Of a stretch of DNA of 42,511 nucleotides, positions 18,489 through 29,425 are shown in pieces. Both the position numbers and the translations under genes were made by a program. How positions within the stretch are numbered: the stretch's first letter is position 1; the number at the start of each line of letters is the position of its first letter. The notes under the pieces are model-generated. The model was not told the origin of the DNA. It did not search any database and saw only the letters and a program-made list of their open reading frames with translations. Source of the stretch: Pseudomonas cyclaminis (lineage in GTDB: Bacteria > Pseudomonadota > Gammaproteobacteria > Pseudomonadales > Pseudomonadaceae); the NCBI RefSeq assembly GCF_015163715.1, contig NZ_JADDUM010000195.1, forward strand, positions 1 to 42,511. The letters run 5' to 3'.

Positions 18489-19076
18489 TCACTCGCGTGA
18501 CGGAAAGATGCCGTTCAGGGCAATGCTGAAGTTGACGACCAGAAAGGGGTTCATACTCCCCATGGGCTGGCCTTGGCCGGCGGGGTCAATGGTGCCGGTC
18601 AAGGTGGTGCTCACACCTTGGAGCGGCACCGGGTTGGTGCCCTGTTGGTCCGAGTAAATGGTGGCACTGCCTGGCCCGGTACCGGACGCGCCGATAAACG
18701 AGTTGGTGGCGGTGGGCGCGTTCGCCGGGTTGCTGGCAGCGTTGGCCAGTTGCACCGAGGTGCTGGCCTTGAGCGCTGTGCTGCCATGGGTGTGGGCGGG
18801 GAGGTTGGCCAGTGTGGCAGTGACGCTCTCGGTGCCGGAGACTTCGCCGATAACACGCGGCGTCAAGCCAAGGCCGTTACCTTGGCCGACCGGCAGGCGA
18901 CCTTGCAGGTTGGGCAGCATGAAAGTCGTCGAGCCGTTGCCGCCGTAGTTGACGCCGATCAGGGCGAACAGCGCCTGGTATTGGCTGAGGGGGAGGGTTT
19001 GACCGGCGCACAAGGCCCACTCCCGAGGAGCAAAATTAAACGCAAAGGGTTGGATAGTGCCGATGAATACTTCCAT
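18489..19076 (-). CDS. Tail-collar domain protein (microcystin-dependent protein/MdpB type)
   Basis: A 195-aa protein with the phage tail-collar domain at the N-terminus: FIGTIQPFAFNFAPREWALCAGQTLPLSQYQALFALIGVNYGGNG, then TFMLPNLQGRLPVGQG. The C-terminal half is rich in Ala, Ser, Thr and Gly and ends MNPFLVVNFSIALNGIFPSRE, the usual ending of this family. In phages the domain forms receptor-binding fibre tips; chromosomal copies of this type are widespread but poorly understood. No other phage genes are present, so this is not a prophage remnant. It stands with the DUF6916 gene as an inverted pair inside the LEPR-protein locus. Confidence 0.85.
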   Translation of the reverse strand: MEVFIGTIQPFAFNFAPREWALCAGQTLPLSQYQALFALIGVNYGGNGSTTFMLPNLQGRLPVGQGNGLGLTPRVIGEVSGTESVTATLANLPAHTHGSTALKASTSVQLANAASNPANAPTATNSFIGASGTGPGSATIYSDQQGTNPVPLQGVSTTLTGTIDPAGQGQPMGSMNPFLVVNFSIALNGIFPSRE

Positions 19077-19253
19077 GGATCGTTCATCCTTGTAGAGGCT
19101 CTATAGAGTGTGACGCACCAGGGGGGGCGTCATTGCAGAGCGTAGACGCAGGTTTGGCGCGCTGCCCGAACCCTGCGCAACAGCAAGCGCAGATAGCCCG
19201 TTTGACCTGGAGTGGCGCGTGTTTGCGCCTGTACGGTTGTTGAGGAATTTGAG

Positions 19254-20858
19254 GTGCGACGGTCTGTGTTAGAACAAAACCAAAAGGCAAGCGCCGTTGC
19301 CGCGCTCTACGGTGCCTGGGCCGGTGCCGGCTGGCTCAGCCGGCTGTGGTGGTTGCCGATCCTCGGGTTGGCCATGGCCCTGCGTTTTTATGGTCTGACC
19401 GCTGCGGCGATCTGGGGCGACGAAGGCTCCAGCCTATTGCTCAGCGAATACGCCTTGGACGACCTGTGGTTTCACGCCGCCCACGATGTGCACCCACCGC
19501 TTTATTTTTTCATGCTGCGTGGCTGGATCGAGTTGTTTGGCGACACAATCTGGTCGATCCGCAGCATGAGCGCGATCCCTGGCGTGACGGTCGTGGGCCT
19601 GGGTATATGGCTCACCCGGCAGCTGTCGAACCAACGTGCGGCCGTCCTCGCAGGCATATTGCTGGCGTTGATGCCCACGGCGGTGCGTTACAGCCAGGAA
19701 GTGCGCATGTATGCCCTGTTGGGGGTGTGGCTGCTGGGCGCTACGCTGGCACTGGTGTACTGGGTGCGCCAACCTGGCCGCACGCGCTATCCGGCGATGT
19801 ATGTGCTGCTCATGTGCGCGGGTTTCTACACCCACTACTTCACCGCCCTGTGCGTACTGGTGCACTGGGCCTGGCTGGGCGTGTTGTGCACGTCGCAACC
19901 AGCGGGCCAACGCCTGATCTTAAGCCGTAGTTGGTGGCTGGCTAACGTCGCCATCGTGCTGCTTTATCTGCCCTGGCTGCCGAACCTGCTGGACCTGGTG
20001 CAGCATGTCGATCAACTCAAGGTCGGCGGCGATATTGGCTGGGAAGCGCCGGTCGACCTGTTCTCGGTGCCATCGATGATCTGGCAGTTTGTGCTCCAGG
20101 ACGAAGGCCTGGACCTCTGGCGGCCGCTGTTCTGGCTGTTCCCACTGCTGTTGATAGCGGTGGTGGGCGTTACCGCCTGGCGTGACCGCGAGCCTGATCG
20201 CCCTGCGGTGCTGTTGGCGCTGTTTTTTCTGCTGCCGCTGTTGCTGGTGTATGGGGTGTCGTTTATCTCGCCAGTATTTATCGAGCGCTACCTCACCGTA
20301 TACGCCCTGGCATTGCCGATGCTGGTGGCGGTGGCAATCGATCGTCTGCCCTCACGCCTGGTGTGGCTCGGGGCGGCGTTGTTCGTGCTGTTGGTCGGTG
20401 TGGAACTGGTGGGGCTGAAGAATAACTTCGCAGTGGCTGAGCACGATCAGTTCAACGTGCCGGTGGAGTTCGTCAATCGCAACTACCAGGAAGACGACCG
20501 CATCGTCCTCAGCGACATGATGTGGTATCTCAGCTACGTGTATTACGACCAGACCGACGCGCAGCTGCAGCTCTATACCCCGCCCAAACCCGACGGCACG
20601 CCGACCCGACCGAATGCCTATGGCTTTGGCACCCTGGTGGACCAGGACGGCGGGCGCATTTACCTCGACCGTTTGTCGGCATTACCGGCCGATACCCGAC
20701 GCGTCTGGCTGATCAGCAGCGACGACGGGCCGGACGAATTTGCGCCCTTGCCCGCAGGTTGGCGCCTGATCACCCAACAGGACGGCGGTGGCGCCAGGGC
20801 GCGTTTATATGCGCTGTGCCGCGGCCCGGATACCGCCCAGGCGGTAGCTTGTCCCTAA
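19254..20858 (+). CDS. Membrane glycosyltransferase, GT39/ArnT-like (PMT_2 type)
   Basis: About 534 aa with around ten or more membrane helices. The first periplasmic loop carries the acidic pair in AAIWGDEGSS (D56, E57) and the HDVHPPLYFFMLRGW motif, both typical of GT39-type and related transferases that use a lipid-phosphate sugar and act on the periplasmic side. A C-terminal soluble part (from about residue 390) contains NRNYQEDDRIVLSDMMWYLSYVY. The GTG at 19254 is preferred because of a GAGGAA ribosome site six bases upstream; longer GTG starts exist. It precedes the sulfotransferase and the giant surface protein on the same strand, so it may glycosylate that protein or a linked glycan. 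Confidence 0.83.
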   Translation: MRRSVLEQNQKASAVAALYGAWAGAGWLSRLWWLPILGLAMALRFYGLTAAAIWGDEGSSLLLSEYALDDLWFHAAHDVHPPLYFFMLRGWIELFGDTIWSIRSMSAIPGVTVVGLGIWLTRQLSNQRAAVLAGILLALMPTAVRYSQEVRMYALLGVWLLGATLALVYWVRQPGRTRYPAMYVLLMCAGFYTHYFTALCVLVHWAWLGVLCTSQPAGQRLILSRSWWLANVAIVLLYLPWLPNLLDLVQHVDQLKVGGDIGWEAPVDLFSVPSMIWQFVLQDEGLDLWRPLFWLFPLLLIAVVGVTAWRDREPDRPAVLLALFFLLPLLLVYGVSFISPVFIERYLTVYALALPMLVAVAIDRLPSRLVWLGAALFVLLVGVELVGLKNNFAVAEHDQFNVPVEFVNRNYQEDDRIVLSDMMWYLSYVYYDQTDAQLQLYTPPKPDGTPTRPNAYGFGTLVDQDGGRIYLDRLSALPADTRRVWLISSDDGPDEFAPLPAGWRLITQQDGGGARARLYALCRGPDTAQAVACP

Positions 20859-20965
20859 TCTCCGTTTGGCATTACAGGCATATCAAAATAGTGGCAATTA
20901 ACCACTAGTTGAGATTGCAATCCTCAGCTACGCTTGCATCACAAAACGGATTTTTGTCCTACAAA

Positions 20966-21810
20966 GTGGTGAATGGATTGCAGTATCACTTTATCTCCGG
21001 ACTGCCGCGTTCCGGTTCGACCTTGCTCTCTGCGATTCTCCTGCAGAACCCGCGTTTTCACGCCGGCATGAGCAGCCCAGTGAGCCCCTTGTTCAACGGG
21101 GTGCTGGCGCAATGCAGCGCGGGCAGCGAGTTCGGCTCGGTGATCGACGCCGGCACCCGCCGCCGTCTGCTGCGCGGGTTGTTCGACGCCTACTACGCCG
21201 ACAAGGCGTCCACCCCCGTGGTGTTCGATACCAACCGTCAATGGTGCGCGCGCATGCCAGCGCTGCATGACCTGTTCCCCCAGGCCAAAGTGATCGCCTG
21301 TGTGCGCAACGTGGCCTGGTGCTGGACAGCCTTGAACGCCTGTACCGCGCCAACCCGTTCGAGAACACCAAACTGTTCAACGACGATGACGAGCGCAACA
21401 CCGTCTACAGCCGCTGCGAAACCCTGGCCCAGCGCAATCGCCTGGTGGGCTTTGCCTGGACCGCGCTCAAAGAGGCGTATTACGGCGAGAACGCCGAATC
21501 GTTGCTGGTCGTCGATTACGACTTGTTGAGCCAGGCCCCGGAGCGGGTGATGCGGCTGGTGTACGACTTCATCGGCGAGCCCTGGTTTGAACATGACTTC
21601 AACCACCTGACCTACGACGCGCCGCTCTTCGACCAGGCCCTGGGACTGGCCGGCCTGCACAAGGTCAAGCCCAAGGTCGCGCCACAGGCACGGCGCACGC
21701 TGTTGCCGCCGGACTTGTTTGAGAAGTACGCCGCGTTGTCGTTCTGGCGCGATGGGTCTGCCAGTGCGGCCAATGTCATTCGTATGAAAACCGACGCCGC
21801 GATCAGCTGA
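20966..21810 (+). CDS. PAPS-dependent sulfotransferase-like protein (one frameshift)
   Basis: About 281 aa once one base is restored. The 5'-phosphosulfate-binding loop is GLPRSGST (residues 12-19), after the strand YHFIS. The 3'-phosphate-binding strand appears as AKVIACVRN. The second half (VLDSLERLYRANPF, FAWTALKEAYYGE, LLVVDYDLLSQAPERVM) is in another frame beginning near 21320; adding one G to make TGGGTG restores continuity. The start is uncertain: GTG at 20966 or 20969 gives a normal N-terminus, and TTG at 20909 would add 19 residues. It would transfer sulfate from PAPS to a hydroxyl or amine on a protein, glycan or small molecule. The stand-alone APS kinase at 29409 supports a local PAPS supply. 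Confidence 0.8.
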
Positions 21811-21863
21811 TTGCGGCTTTTCCTTTTTTGCGTATTCAAGTCGTTCGAGTCCGGGTGATCGTC

Positions 21864-24800
21864 ATGTGGTGGAGCAAAGGCAAATCGCGGGTAACCGAGG
21901 GCGCGCACGCCCTGGCATCGCCAATGATCATGTGCCTGGAGCCGCGAATGCTGTTCGACGGCGCGGTCGCGGCCACCGTGGCCGATGCCGCGCAGCCGGA
22001 TGCCCATCCCACGGCCGAGGCGGCCAAGCCTCCCACCGCCGACCAGCCGGCAGACACACACGCGCCCCAGGGCCAGGTCGATGCGACCCAGGCGGCGGTG
22101 CCGGGCAAGAGCGTGTTGTTCGTCGATTCCCGGGTCAAGGATTCCGCGAGCCTGCTTGAAGGTGTGGCGCCCGGTACCCAGGTGGTGCAACTGGAGGCGA
22201 GCAAGGACGGTTTGCAGCAGATCGCCGATTACCTGGACAGCCACCAGGGCGTGAGTTCGGTGCAGATCATCGCCCACGGCAATGCCGGCGATCTGTGGCT
22301 GGGTAACAGTTACCTGTCGGCGGATAACGTCCAGGCCCGCAGCGAGATATTGGCGCAGATCGGCCAGGACATGAACGTGGGCGGCGATATCCTGATTTAT
22401 GGCTGCTACACCGCCGAAGGCGAGCGTGGCCTGAGCCTGGTCGATTCATTGGCGCAATTGACCGGCCGCGACGTGGCCGCATCCAACGACCGCACCGGCC
22501 TGGGCGGCGACTGGGACCTGGAAATCGCTACCGGCAACATCGAAAGCGCCAACGTGCTGTCCGCCAGCGCCATGAGTGAATACCAATGGGGCCTGGCCAC
22601 CTGGACCGCCACCAACAACCTCAACTCCGGCGTCGGTTCCTTGCGTGCGGCGCTGTCGTCCGCGCAGAACGGCGACATTGTCACGTTCAGTAGCTCCATG
22701 ACCGTTGCCCTGACCCAGGTGCTGTTGGTCAACAAAAACGTCACCATCGACGGTGACCTCAATAACGACAACGTGGCCGACGTGACGCTCGACGGCCAGT
22801 ACCGCACCCAGATCCTGCAAGTGACATCCGGCACCACGGCTACCCTCGATGGCCTGGTGATTACCCGGGGCATGACGGCCGGCAATGGCGGTAATGGCGG
22901 CGACGATGCGCTGGTGTCCAAGGGCGGCGGCATCTACAACGCAGGCACCTTGACCCTGAGAAACGTCACCGTGACCGCCAACGCCGCTTCCGGCGGTGGT
23001 GGCGGCGGCGGTGTAACGCCGCAATACGCCGGTGGCGGCGGTGGTGGTGGCGGCGCGATCACCGGTGGTACCGGTGGCAAGGGCGGCGATACGCTCAACT
23101 CCACGGGCAGCAATGGCACCGCGGGGCAGGGCGGCGCGGGCGGCGGCTTCTTCAATATCGGCGGGCGTGGCGGTTCCACCACGGGTGCGCGGGCGGTGCG
23201 GCGTATCCGGGTTACAGCACCGGCTCGGCCGGGGGTACGGCCAGCAGTGGCGGCTTGTCCATCGGCGGTGGCGGTGGGGGGGACGGGTACGACAACTTCG
23301 GTGGCGACGGCGGCGGCGCGGTGGGCGGGATCTACAACGACACCGGCGCGACCCTGCGGATCATCGGTAACTCGACCATCTCCAACAATGTCGGCGCGGG
23401 CGGTGGCGGTGGCGGTGGTGGAGCCGGCGGCAGCTATCTCCAGGCAGGCGGTGCGGGCGGTGTCGGGGTCGGCGCCATCTGGAACAAAGGCTCGATCCTG
23501 ATCACCGCCGCCAACTTCGCGGCACTGGCCGGCAACATTGGCGGAAGTGGTGTGGGGGGGACCAGTGCGGGCGCGGCGGGTGTTTCGCCGGCCTCGGTGG
23601 CCAACGTCTACGGCGATGGCGGCACCATCAATACCAACTATGTGCCGGACGAGACGCCGCCCACCGCGACCGTCGTGGTGGCCAATACCAACCTGAACTC
23701 CGGCGGCACCTCGACGGTGACCATCACCTTCTCCGAAGCCGTAACGGGCCTCACTGCGGCGGACCTGACGGTGCAGAACGGCACTGTCGGCACCTTGACC
23801 AGTGGCGACGGCGGCATCACCTGGACCGGCACGTTGACTGCGGCCAGCAACATCGCCGACACCACCAACATCATCACCCTGAACAACGCCGCGTTGCCGA
23901 CCTGGCCGGCAACGCCGGCGTGGGCACGACCAACTCCAACAACTACATCGTCAACGATACCGTGGCGCCCACGGCGTCCATCGTGGTCAACGACACCGCC
24001 CTCAGGATCGGCGAGACGAGCGCAGTGACCATCACCTTCAGCGAAGCCGTGAGCGGTTTCACCAGTGCCGACCTGACCGTCGCCAACGGCTCGATCAGCG
24101 GTCTGAGCACCAGTGACGGTGGCATCACCTGGACCGCCACGCTGACGCCGGATGCGACGGTCACCGACACCTCCAATCTGATTGTCCTGAACAACACCGG
24201 CGTGGCGGACCTCAACGGCAACGCCGGCGTGGGCACGACCAACTCCAACAACTACGCCATCGACACGCAACGCCCAACCGCCACCATCGTGGTGGCCGAT
24301 ACCGCGCTGAACATCGGTGAAACGTCCCTGGTCACCATCACCTTCAGCGAGGCCGTCACCGGTTTCACCCTGGCCGATATGGCCGTCGCCAACGGCTCCT
24401 TGAGTGGGCTGAGCAGCGGTGACGGCGGTATCACCTGGACCGCCACGCTCACGCCGAGCGCCAGCATCACCGATGCCACCAACCTGATCGTCCTGGCCAA
24501 CACCGGAGTGGCGGACGCAGCCGGTAACGCCGGCAGCGGCACCACCAGCTCCAACAACTATGCGGTCGACACCCAGCGTCCCACCGCCAGCATCGTGGTG
24601 GCCGACACCGCGTTGAGCGTCGGCGAAACCTCGCTGGTCACCATCACGTTCAACGAAGCGGTAACAGGCTTTACCGCCGCCGATCTGACGGTCGCCAACG
24701 GCACTGTCACCGGCCTGAGCAGTGGCGACGGCGGTATTACCTGGACCGGGACACTCACCCCCAGTGCCAGTCTCAGCGACAGCAGCAACGTCATCACCCT

Positions 24801-27800
24801 GGACAACACCGGTGTGACTGACGCGGCGGGCAACGCCGGCAGCGGCACCACCGACTCCAACAACTACGCCATCGACACCCAGCGCCCCACCGCCACCATC
24901 GTGGTCGCCGACACGGCCATTGCGGTTGGCGAAACATCGGTGGTGACGATCACCTTCAGCGAGGCGGTGACCGGTTTCACCCTGGCCGACCTGAGTGTCA
25001 CCAACGGCAGCCTGAGCGGCCTGAGCACCAGCGACAACATCACCTACACCGCAACCTTCACGCCATCGGCAGGCGTCAGCGACACCACCAACCTGATCAC
25101 CCTCAATAACACCGGGATTGTCGACGGGGCAGGTAATACCGGCAGCGGCACCACCGATTCCAACAACTACGCCGTCGACACACTGCGCCCGACCGCCACC
25201 ATCGTAGTCGCCGATACGGCGCTGAGCGTCGGCGAAACCTCGCTGGTGACCATTACGTTCTCGGAGGCGGTCAGTGGTTTCGACAATTCGGACCTGAGCG
25301 TGGCCAACGGCACATTGAGCGCGGTCAGCAGCAGCGATGGCGGCATCACCTGGACTGCGACCTTCACGCCGGCCCTCGGGGTCAGTGACATGTCCAACGT
25401 CATTACGCTCAATAACACCGGCATCAGTGATGTCGCAGGCAACACCGGTACTGGCACCACCAACTCCAACAACTACCAGGTCGACACCAACGTGCCGACG
25501 GCGACCATTGTGATTGCCGACACCACGTTGAGCATCGGCGAGACGTCGTTGGTCACCGTGACCTTCAACTCGGCGGTCAGCGGGTTCGACAATTCGGACC
25601 TGACCATCAGCAACGGTACGCTCAGCACCCTGGGCAGCACCGACGGCGGCGTCACCTGGACGGCCACGTTCACCCCGAGCGCCAGCATTTCCGATACCAG
25701 CAACGTCATCACCCTGGACAATACCGGCTTGATCAACGGCGCGGGTAACGCCGGCGTGGGCACCACCGATTCCAACAACTACGCGGTCGACACGGTACGC
25801 CCCACCGCGAGCATCGTCGTGGCGGACACCGCCATTGCCGCCGGCGAGACCTCACTGGTGACCATCACCTTCAACGAGGCCGTGACGGCGTTCACCAGCG
25901 CCGACCTGACGGTGGCCAACGGCGTGCTCTCGGGGTTGAGCAGCAGCGACGGCGGCATCACCTGGACCGCGACGTTCACGCCGACCAACGGCGTCACGGA
26001 CAGCAGCAACCTCATCACGCTCAACAGTGGCGGCGTCGTCGACCTGGCCGGCAACGTCAATGTCGGCAGCACCGATTCCAACAACTATGCGCTGGACACA
26101 CAGCCTCCAACCGCGACGATTGTGCTGGCTGATTCCAGCCTCAGTGTCGGCGAAACCTCGCTGGTGACCATCACCTTCAGCGAGGCCGTCACCGGGTTCA
26201 GCAACGATGACCTGAGCGTTGCCAACGGCACCCTGAGCGCGGTGAGCAGCAGCGACGGCGGCCTGACCTGGACCGCCGTCTTCACCCCGACCCTCGGCGT
26301 GCGCGACACGACCAACCTGATCGTCCTGGACAACACCGGCGTGAGTGACGCGGCGGGCAACAGCGGAACCGGTACCACCAGCTCGGCCAACTACAGCATC
26401 GATACGCAGGTGCCAACGGCGACCATCGTGGTCGCCGATACAGCGCTGAGCATCGGCGAAACCTCGCTGGTGACTATCACGTTCAACGAAGCCGTGAGCG
26501 GTTTCGACAACAGCGACCTGAGCGTCAGCAACGGCACGCTGAATAACCTGTCGTCCACCGACGGCGGCGTCACCTGGACGGCCACGTTCACGCCAAGTGC
26601 CAGCATTTCCGACACCAGTAACCTGATCACCCTGGACAACACGGGCGTCGTCAACGTTTCGGGCAATGCCGGCGTGGGCACCACCGATTCCAACAACTAC
26701 GCGGTCGACACCCAGCGTCCGACGGCGACGATCTCCGTGGCGGACAACAACCTGGGCATCGGCCAGACCACCACAGTGACCATCGGCTTCAGTGAAGCGG
26801 TCAGCGGTTTCGATCTGTCGGACCTGAGCGTGGCCAACGGTGTGTTGTCCAACCTGGCCAGCAGCGATGGCGGTAAAACCTGGACGGCTACCTTGACGCC
26901 GACGGCGGCGATCAGCGATGCCACCAACCTGATCGTACTGGACGCCGGCCTGGTGAATGATGCGGCGGGTAACGTCGGCAGCGGCATCGTGATTTCCAAC
27001 AACTTTGCCATTGATGGTGAGCGGCCCACCGCGACCATCAGCGTGGCCAACCCCAACCTGACGGTCGGGCAGACCACCACGGTGACCTTCGCCTTCAGCG
27101 AGAAAGTCAGCGGCTTTGAGCTGGATGACCTCAGCGTGGCCAGTGGCACCTTGTCCAACCTGGCCACCAATGACGGCGGCAAGACCTGGACCGCGACCCT
27201 GACACCGACGGCCAATATCAACGACCCGAGCAACTTCATCACGCTGGATTCCAGCCTGGTGGCGGACCTGGCGGGCAACGCCGGCAGCGGTTTTGCCAAC
27301 TCCAACAATTTTGCGATCAACACCATCGCGCTGACGGGCGACCCCCTGTTCCGTGTCTCCACGCCGACGGCGCCTGTGGACGCACCGAACCAGCCGTTGC
27401 AGCCGATCATCTTCGGCCGGCCGGGGGGCGACCTGGGTTCGCCGATCGGCTTCCCGCCGCTGTTCGAACAACGTGAAATGGGCGGGGGCTTGCCGCCCAT
27501 CGGCAGTATTTTCATCAACAACGGCGCTTCGTCGCCCAGTTTTATCGCCCAGGTGTTCAGCACCGATAGCAGTGGGGACGGCAGTGGCCAGGGCTTCCTC
27601 GGGTTTGGCGGCGGCGATGGCGGGGTGTTTGGTTCAAGCACCCTCTCGGGGCTGTTCAACCGCGAAAACAGCGGCGACGACAGTGGCTTCAAGGCGTTCG
27701 ACAACAAGTCGATCAAGGGCAGCGGCGATGCAGCCCAGGGTTTGCGTGGCGTGTTTGGCGCCCCGACCCTCGGCCAGCAATTGCAACAGATCAAAGACAC

Positions 27801-27870
27801 CGAGCATCGTCAGGTGATGGACCTGGCGGCCGCGTTGCAACAGGTCGGCATCAGCGAAATGCAGGCTTGA
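21864..27870 (+). CDS. Giant LEPR/DUF4347 surface protein with Ig-like repeats (two frameshifts)
   Basis: About 2002 aa after restoring one base near 23190 and one near 23895. The N-terminus MWWSKGKSRV leads to the conserved signature LEPRMLFDGA (residues 25-34); there is no classical signal peptide. Residues about 80-245 form a DUF4347 domain with IIAHGN (H138) and YGCYTAEG (C181). Next comes a beta-helix-like part and a Gly-rich stretch (about residues 345-560), then twelve Ig-like repeats of about 102 aa (PTATIVVADTALSVGETS, VTITFSEAV, DGGITWTATLTP, NSNNYAVDTQ). The last 180 residues are Gly/Pro/Ser-rich, ending in a helix (LGQQLQQIKDTEHRQVMDLA). ATG 21864 fits best; a TTG at 21828 is less likely. 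I see no RTX calcium repeats. Likely a secreted or surface adhesin carried by the M50/HlyD/TolC genes. Confidence 0.85.
23657..27324 (+). repeat. Twelve tandem Ig-like repeats, period 306 bp
   Basis: Repeat starts are near 23657, 23965, 24271, 24577, 24883, 25186, 25492, 25798, 26104, 26410, 26716 and 27022. Ten of the eleven intervals between starts are 303-306 bp; the fifth unit is one codon shorter. Units 11 and 12 diverge most (GQTTTVT in place of GETSLVT). Units 6-7 and 9-10 are closer to each other than to the rest. Confidence 0.9.
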
Positions 27871-27910
27871 ACACACTCCAATTTTGCGCAGGAACAGGGG
27901 CATTACAGGG

Positions 27911-29425
27911 ATGAAGACAGGTCAAAAGTTGTTCGGCGCCAGCCTGCTGGTGCTGGCGATCAGCGGTTGCGCGGTCACCAGCGAACCGATTGAGCGCAGT
28001 GTCAGTGAGCAGCGAGCCCGCAGCGACCTACACGGCATGTACAAGGATCAAGAGCCCCTCAGCGGCCCCTTGACCCTGCACCAGGCCATGGCCCGTGCGG
28101 TGAAGTACAACCTCGAAGGTCGCTTGAAGGTGATGGAAGAAGCCTTGGCCAAGCGCCAATCCGATCTGTCCAGTTTCGACATGCTGCCGCGCATGGCCCT
28201 GTCCGCAGGCTACGCCGGGCGCAATAACACCAACGCCTCCAGCAGCCAGAGCGTGCTCACCGGTACGCAGTCCCTGGAGCCGTCCACCTCCCAGGATCGT
28301 GACCGCCGCGTGGCGGACCTGACCATGGTGTGGAACGTGCTCGACTTCGGCGTCAGCTACATCAGCGCCAAGCAGCAGGGCGACCAGCGCCTGATCATCC
28401 AGGAACGTCGACGCAAGGTGATCAACACCATCGTACAGGACGTGCGTTCTGCCTACTGGCGCGCCGTGGCCGCCGAGCGTCTGCTGACCCAGATCGACAG
28501 CCTGATGGCACGGGTCGATCAAGCGCAGGCCAACAGCCAAAACATGAGCGAGCAGCGCATCGGCGACCCGGTCCAGGCCCTCGGTTACCAGCGCTCGCTG
28601 ATCGAAGCCACGCGCCAATTGCAGGAGCAGCGCCGTGCCCTGTCCCTGGCCAAGACCGAACTGGCCACCCTGATCAACCTGCCCATGGGCACCGACCTGA
28701 AGCTGGCCACGCCAGACGAGTACACGGTGCCTCAACTCAAGGTCAATCTGAGCAACCTGGAACAGGAAGCCCTGGCCAATCGCCCGGAGCTGCGTGAGCA
28801 GGATTACCAGACCCGCATCAGCGCTGCGGAAACCCGCAAGGCCATGTTGCGCCTGCTGCCGGGCCTGGAGTTTTCCGCTGGCGGGCACTACGACAGCAAC
28901 TCGTTCCTGGTGGACAACCGTTGGGCTGACTATGGCGCCAAGATCACCTGGAACCTGTTCAACGTGATCTCCGCCCCGGCGGCCATCGATGTCGCCAAGG
29001 CTGGCGAAGAAGTTGCCACCGCACGGCGCCAGGCCATGTCGATCGCGGTGCTGGCACAAGTCTATGTGGCCAACGCCAATTACCAGGACGCCGTGCGCCA
29101 GTTCAAGACCAACGAGCAACTGGCGAACATCGACGGGCAAATCCTCACGCAACTGCGCAATCGTTACCAAGCGGCGGGTTTGGGCGAACTGGACCTGATC
29201 CAGGGCGAACTCAACACCCTGCAAGCCGACCTGCGCCGTGACCTGGCCTATGCCGACCTGCGCAATGCCTACGGCCAGATCTTCGCCAGCGCCGGGCTCG
29301 ACCCGTTGCCCGAGCAATTGGACTCCGACCGCGTGCAGACCATCGCCACCGCGCTGGCCAGCCGCGAATCGGCCTGGGCTGCCGGCAACATCGCCACACC
29401 GGTGCCGCGTGCCGTTGCCCAGTAA
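27911..29425 (+). CDS. TolC-family outer membrane protein (lipoprotein) of the LEPR-protein exporter
   Basis: A 504-aa outer membrane channel subunit. The N-terminus MKTGQKLFGASLLVLAISGC has a lipobox ending in Cys20. The family's doubled helical-hairpin layout follows: GPLTLHQAMARAVKYNLEGRLKVMEEALAKRQSDL, then RPELREQDYQTRISAAETRKAMLRLLPGLEFSAG. The ATG at 27911 is preferred over an upstream in-frame start because it begins the lipoprotein signal directly and has CAGGG before it. It follows the giant protein by 40 bases, so I infer it is the outer membrane exit for that protein, working with the adaptors at 13433-17616. It overlaps the APS kinase gene. Confidence 0.88.
   Translation: MKTGQKLFGASLLVLAISGCAVTSEPIERSVSEQRARSDLHGMYKDQEPLSGPLTLHQAMARAVKYNLEGRLKVMEEALAKRQSDLSSFDMLPRMALSAGYAGRNNTNASSSQSVLTGTQSLEPSTSQDRDRRVADLTMVWNVLDFGVSYISAKQQGDQRLIIQERRRKVINTIVQDVRSAYWRAVAAERLLTQIDSLMARVDQAQANSQNMSEQRIGDPVQALGYQRSLIEATRQLQEQRRALSLAKTELATLINLPMGTDLKLATPDEYTVPQLKVNLSNLEQEALANRPELREQDYQTRISAAETRKAMLRLLPGLEFSAGGHYDSNSFLVDNRWADYGAKITWNLFNVISAPAAIDVAKAGEEVATARRQAMSIAVLAQVYVANANYQDAVRQFKTNEQLANIDGQILTQLRNRYQAAGLGELDLIQGELNTLQADLRRDLAYADLRNAYGQIFASAGLDPLPEQLDSDRVQTIATALASRESAWAAGNIATPVPRAVAQ

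Noticed and set aside
18489..19076. Prophage remnant
   Set aside because: Only a collar-domain protein is present; no integrase, capsid, tail tube or lysis genes are nearby.
24252..26696. A series of 101-codon minus-strand open frames, each 306 bp apart
   Set aside because: They only mirror the tandem Ig-like repeats of the plus-strand giant gene.
23657..27324. CRISPR array
   Set aside because: The period is 306 bp, the units are coding throughout, and there are no short identical repeats with unique spacers or cas genes.
21864..27870. RTX toxin/adhesin with ordinary type I secretion
   Set aside because: No GGxGxDxxx calcium repeats, no LapA-like retention module and no ABC transporter gene were found; the Gly-rich part is in a beta-helix setting.
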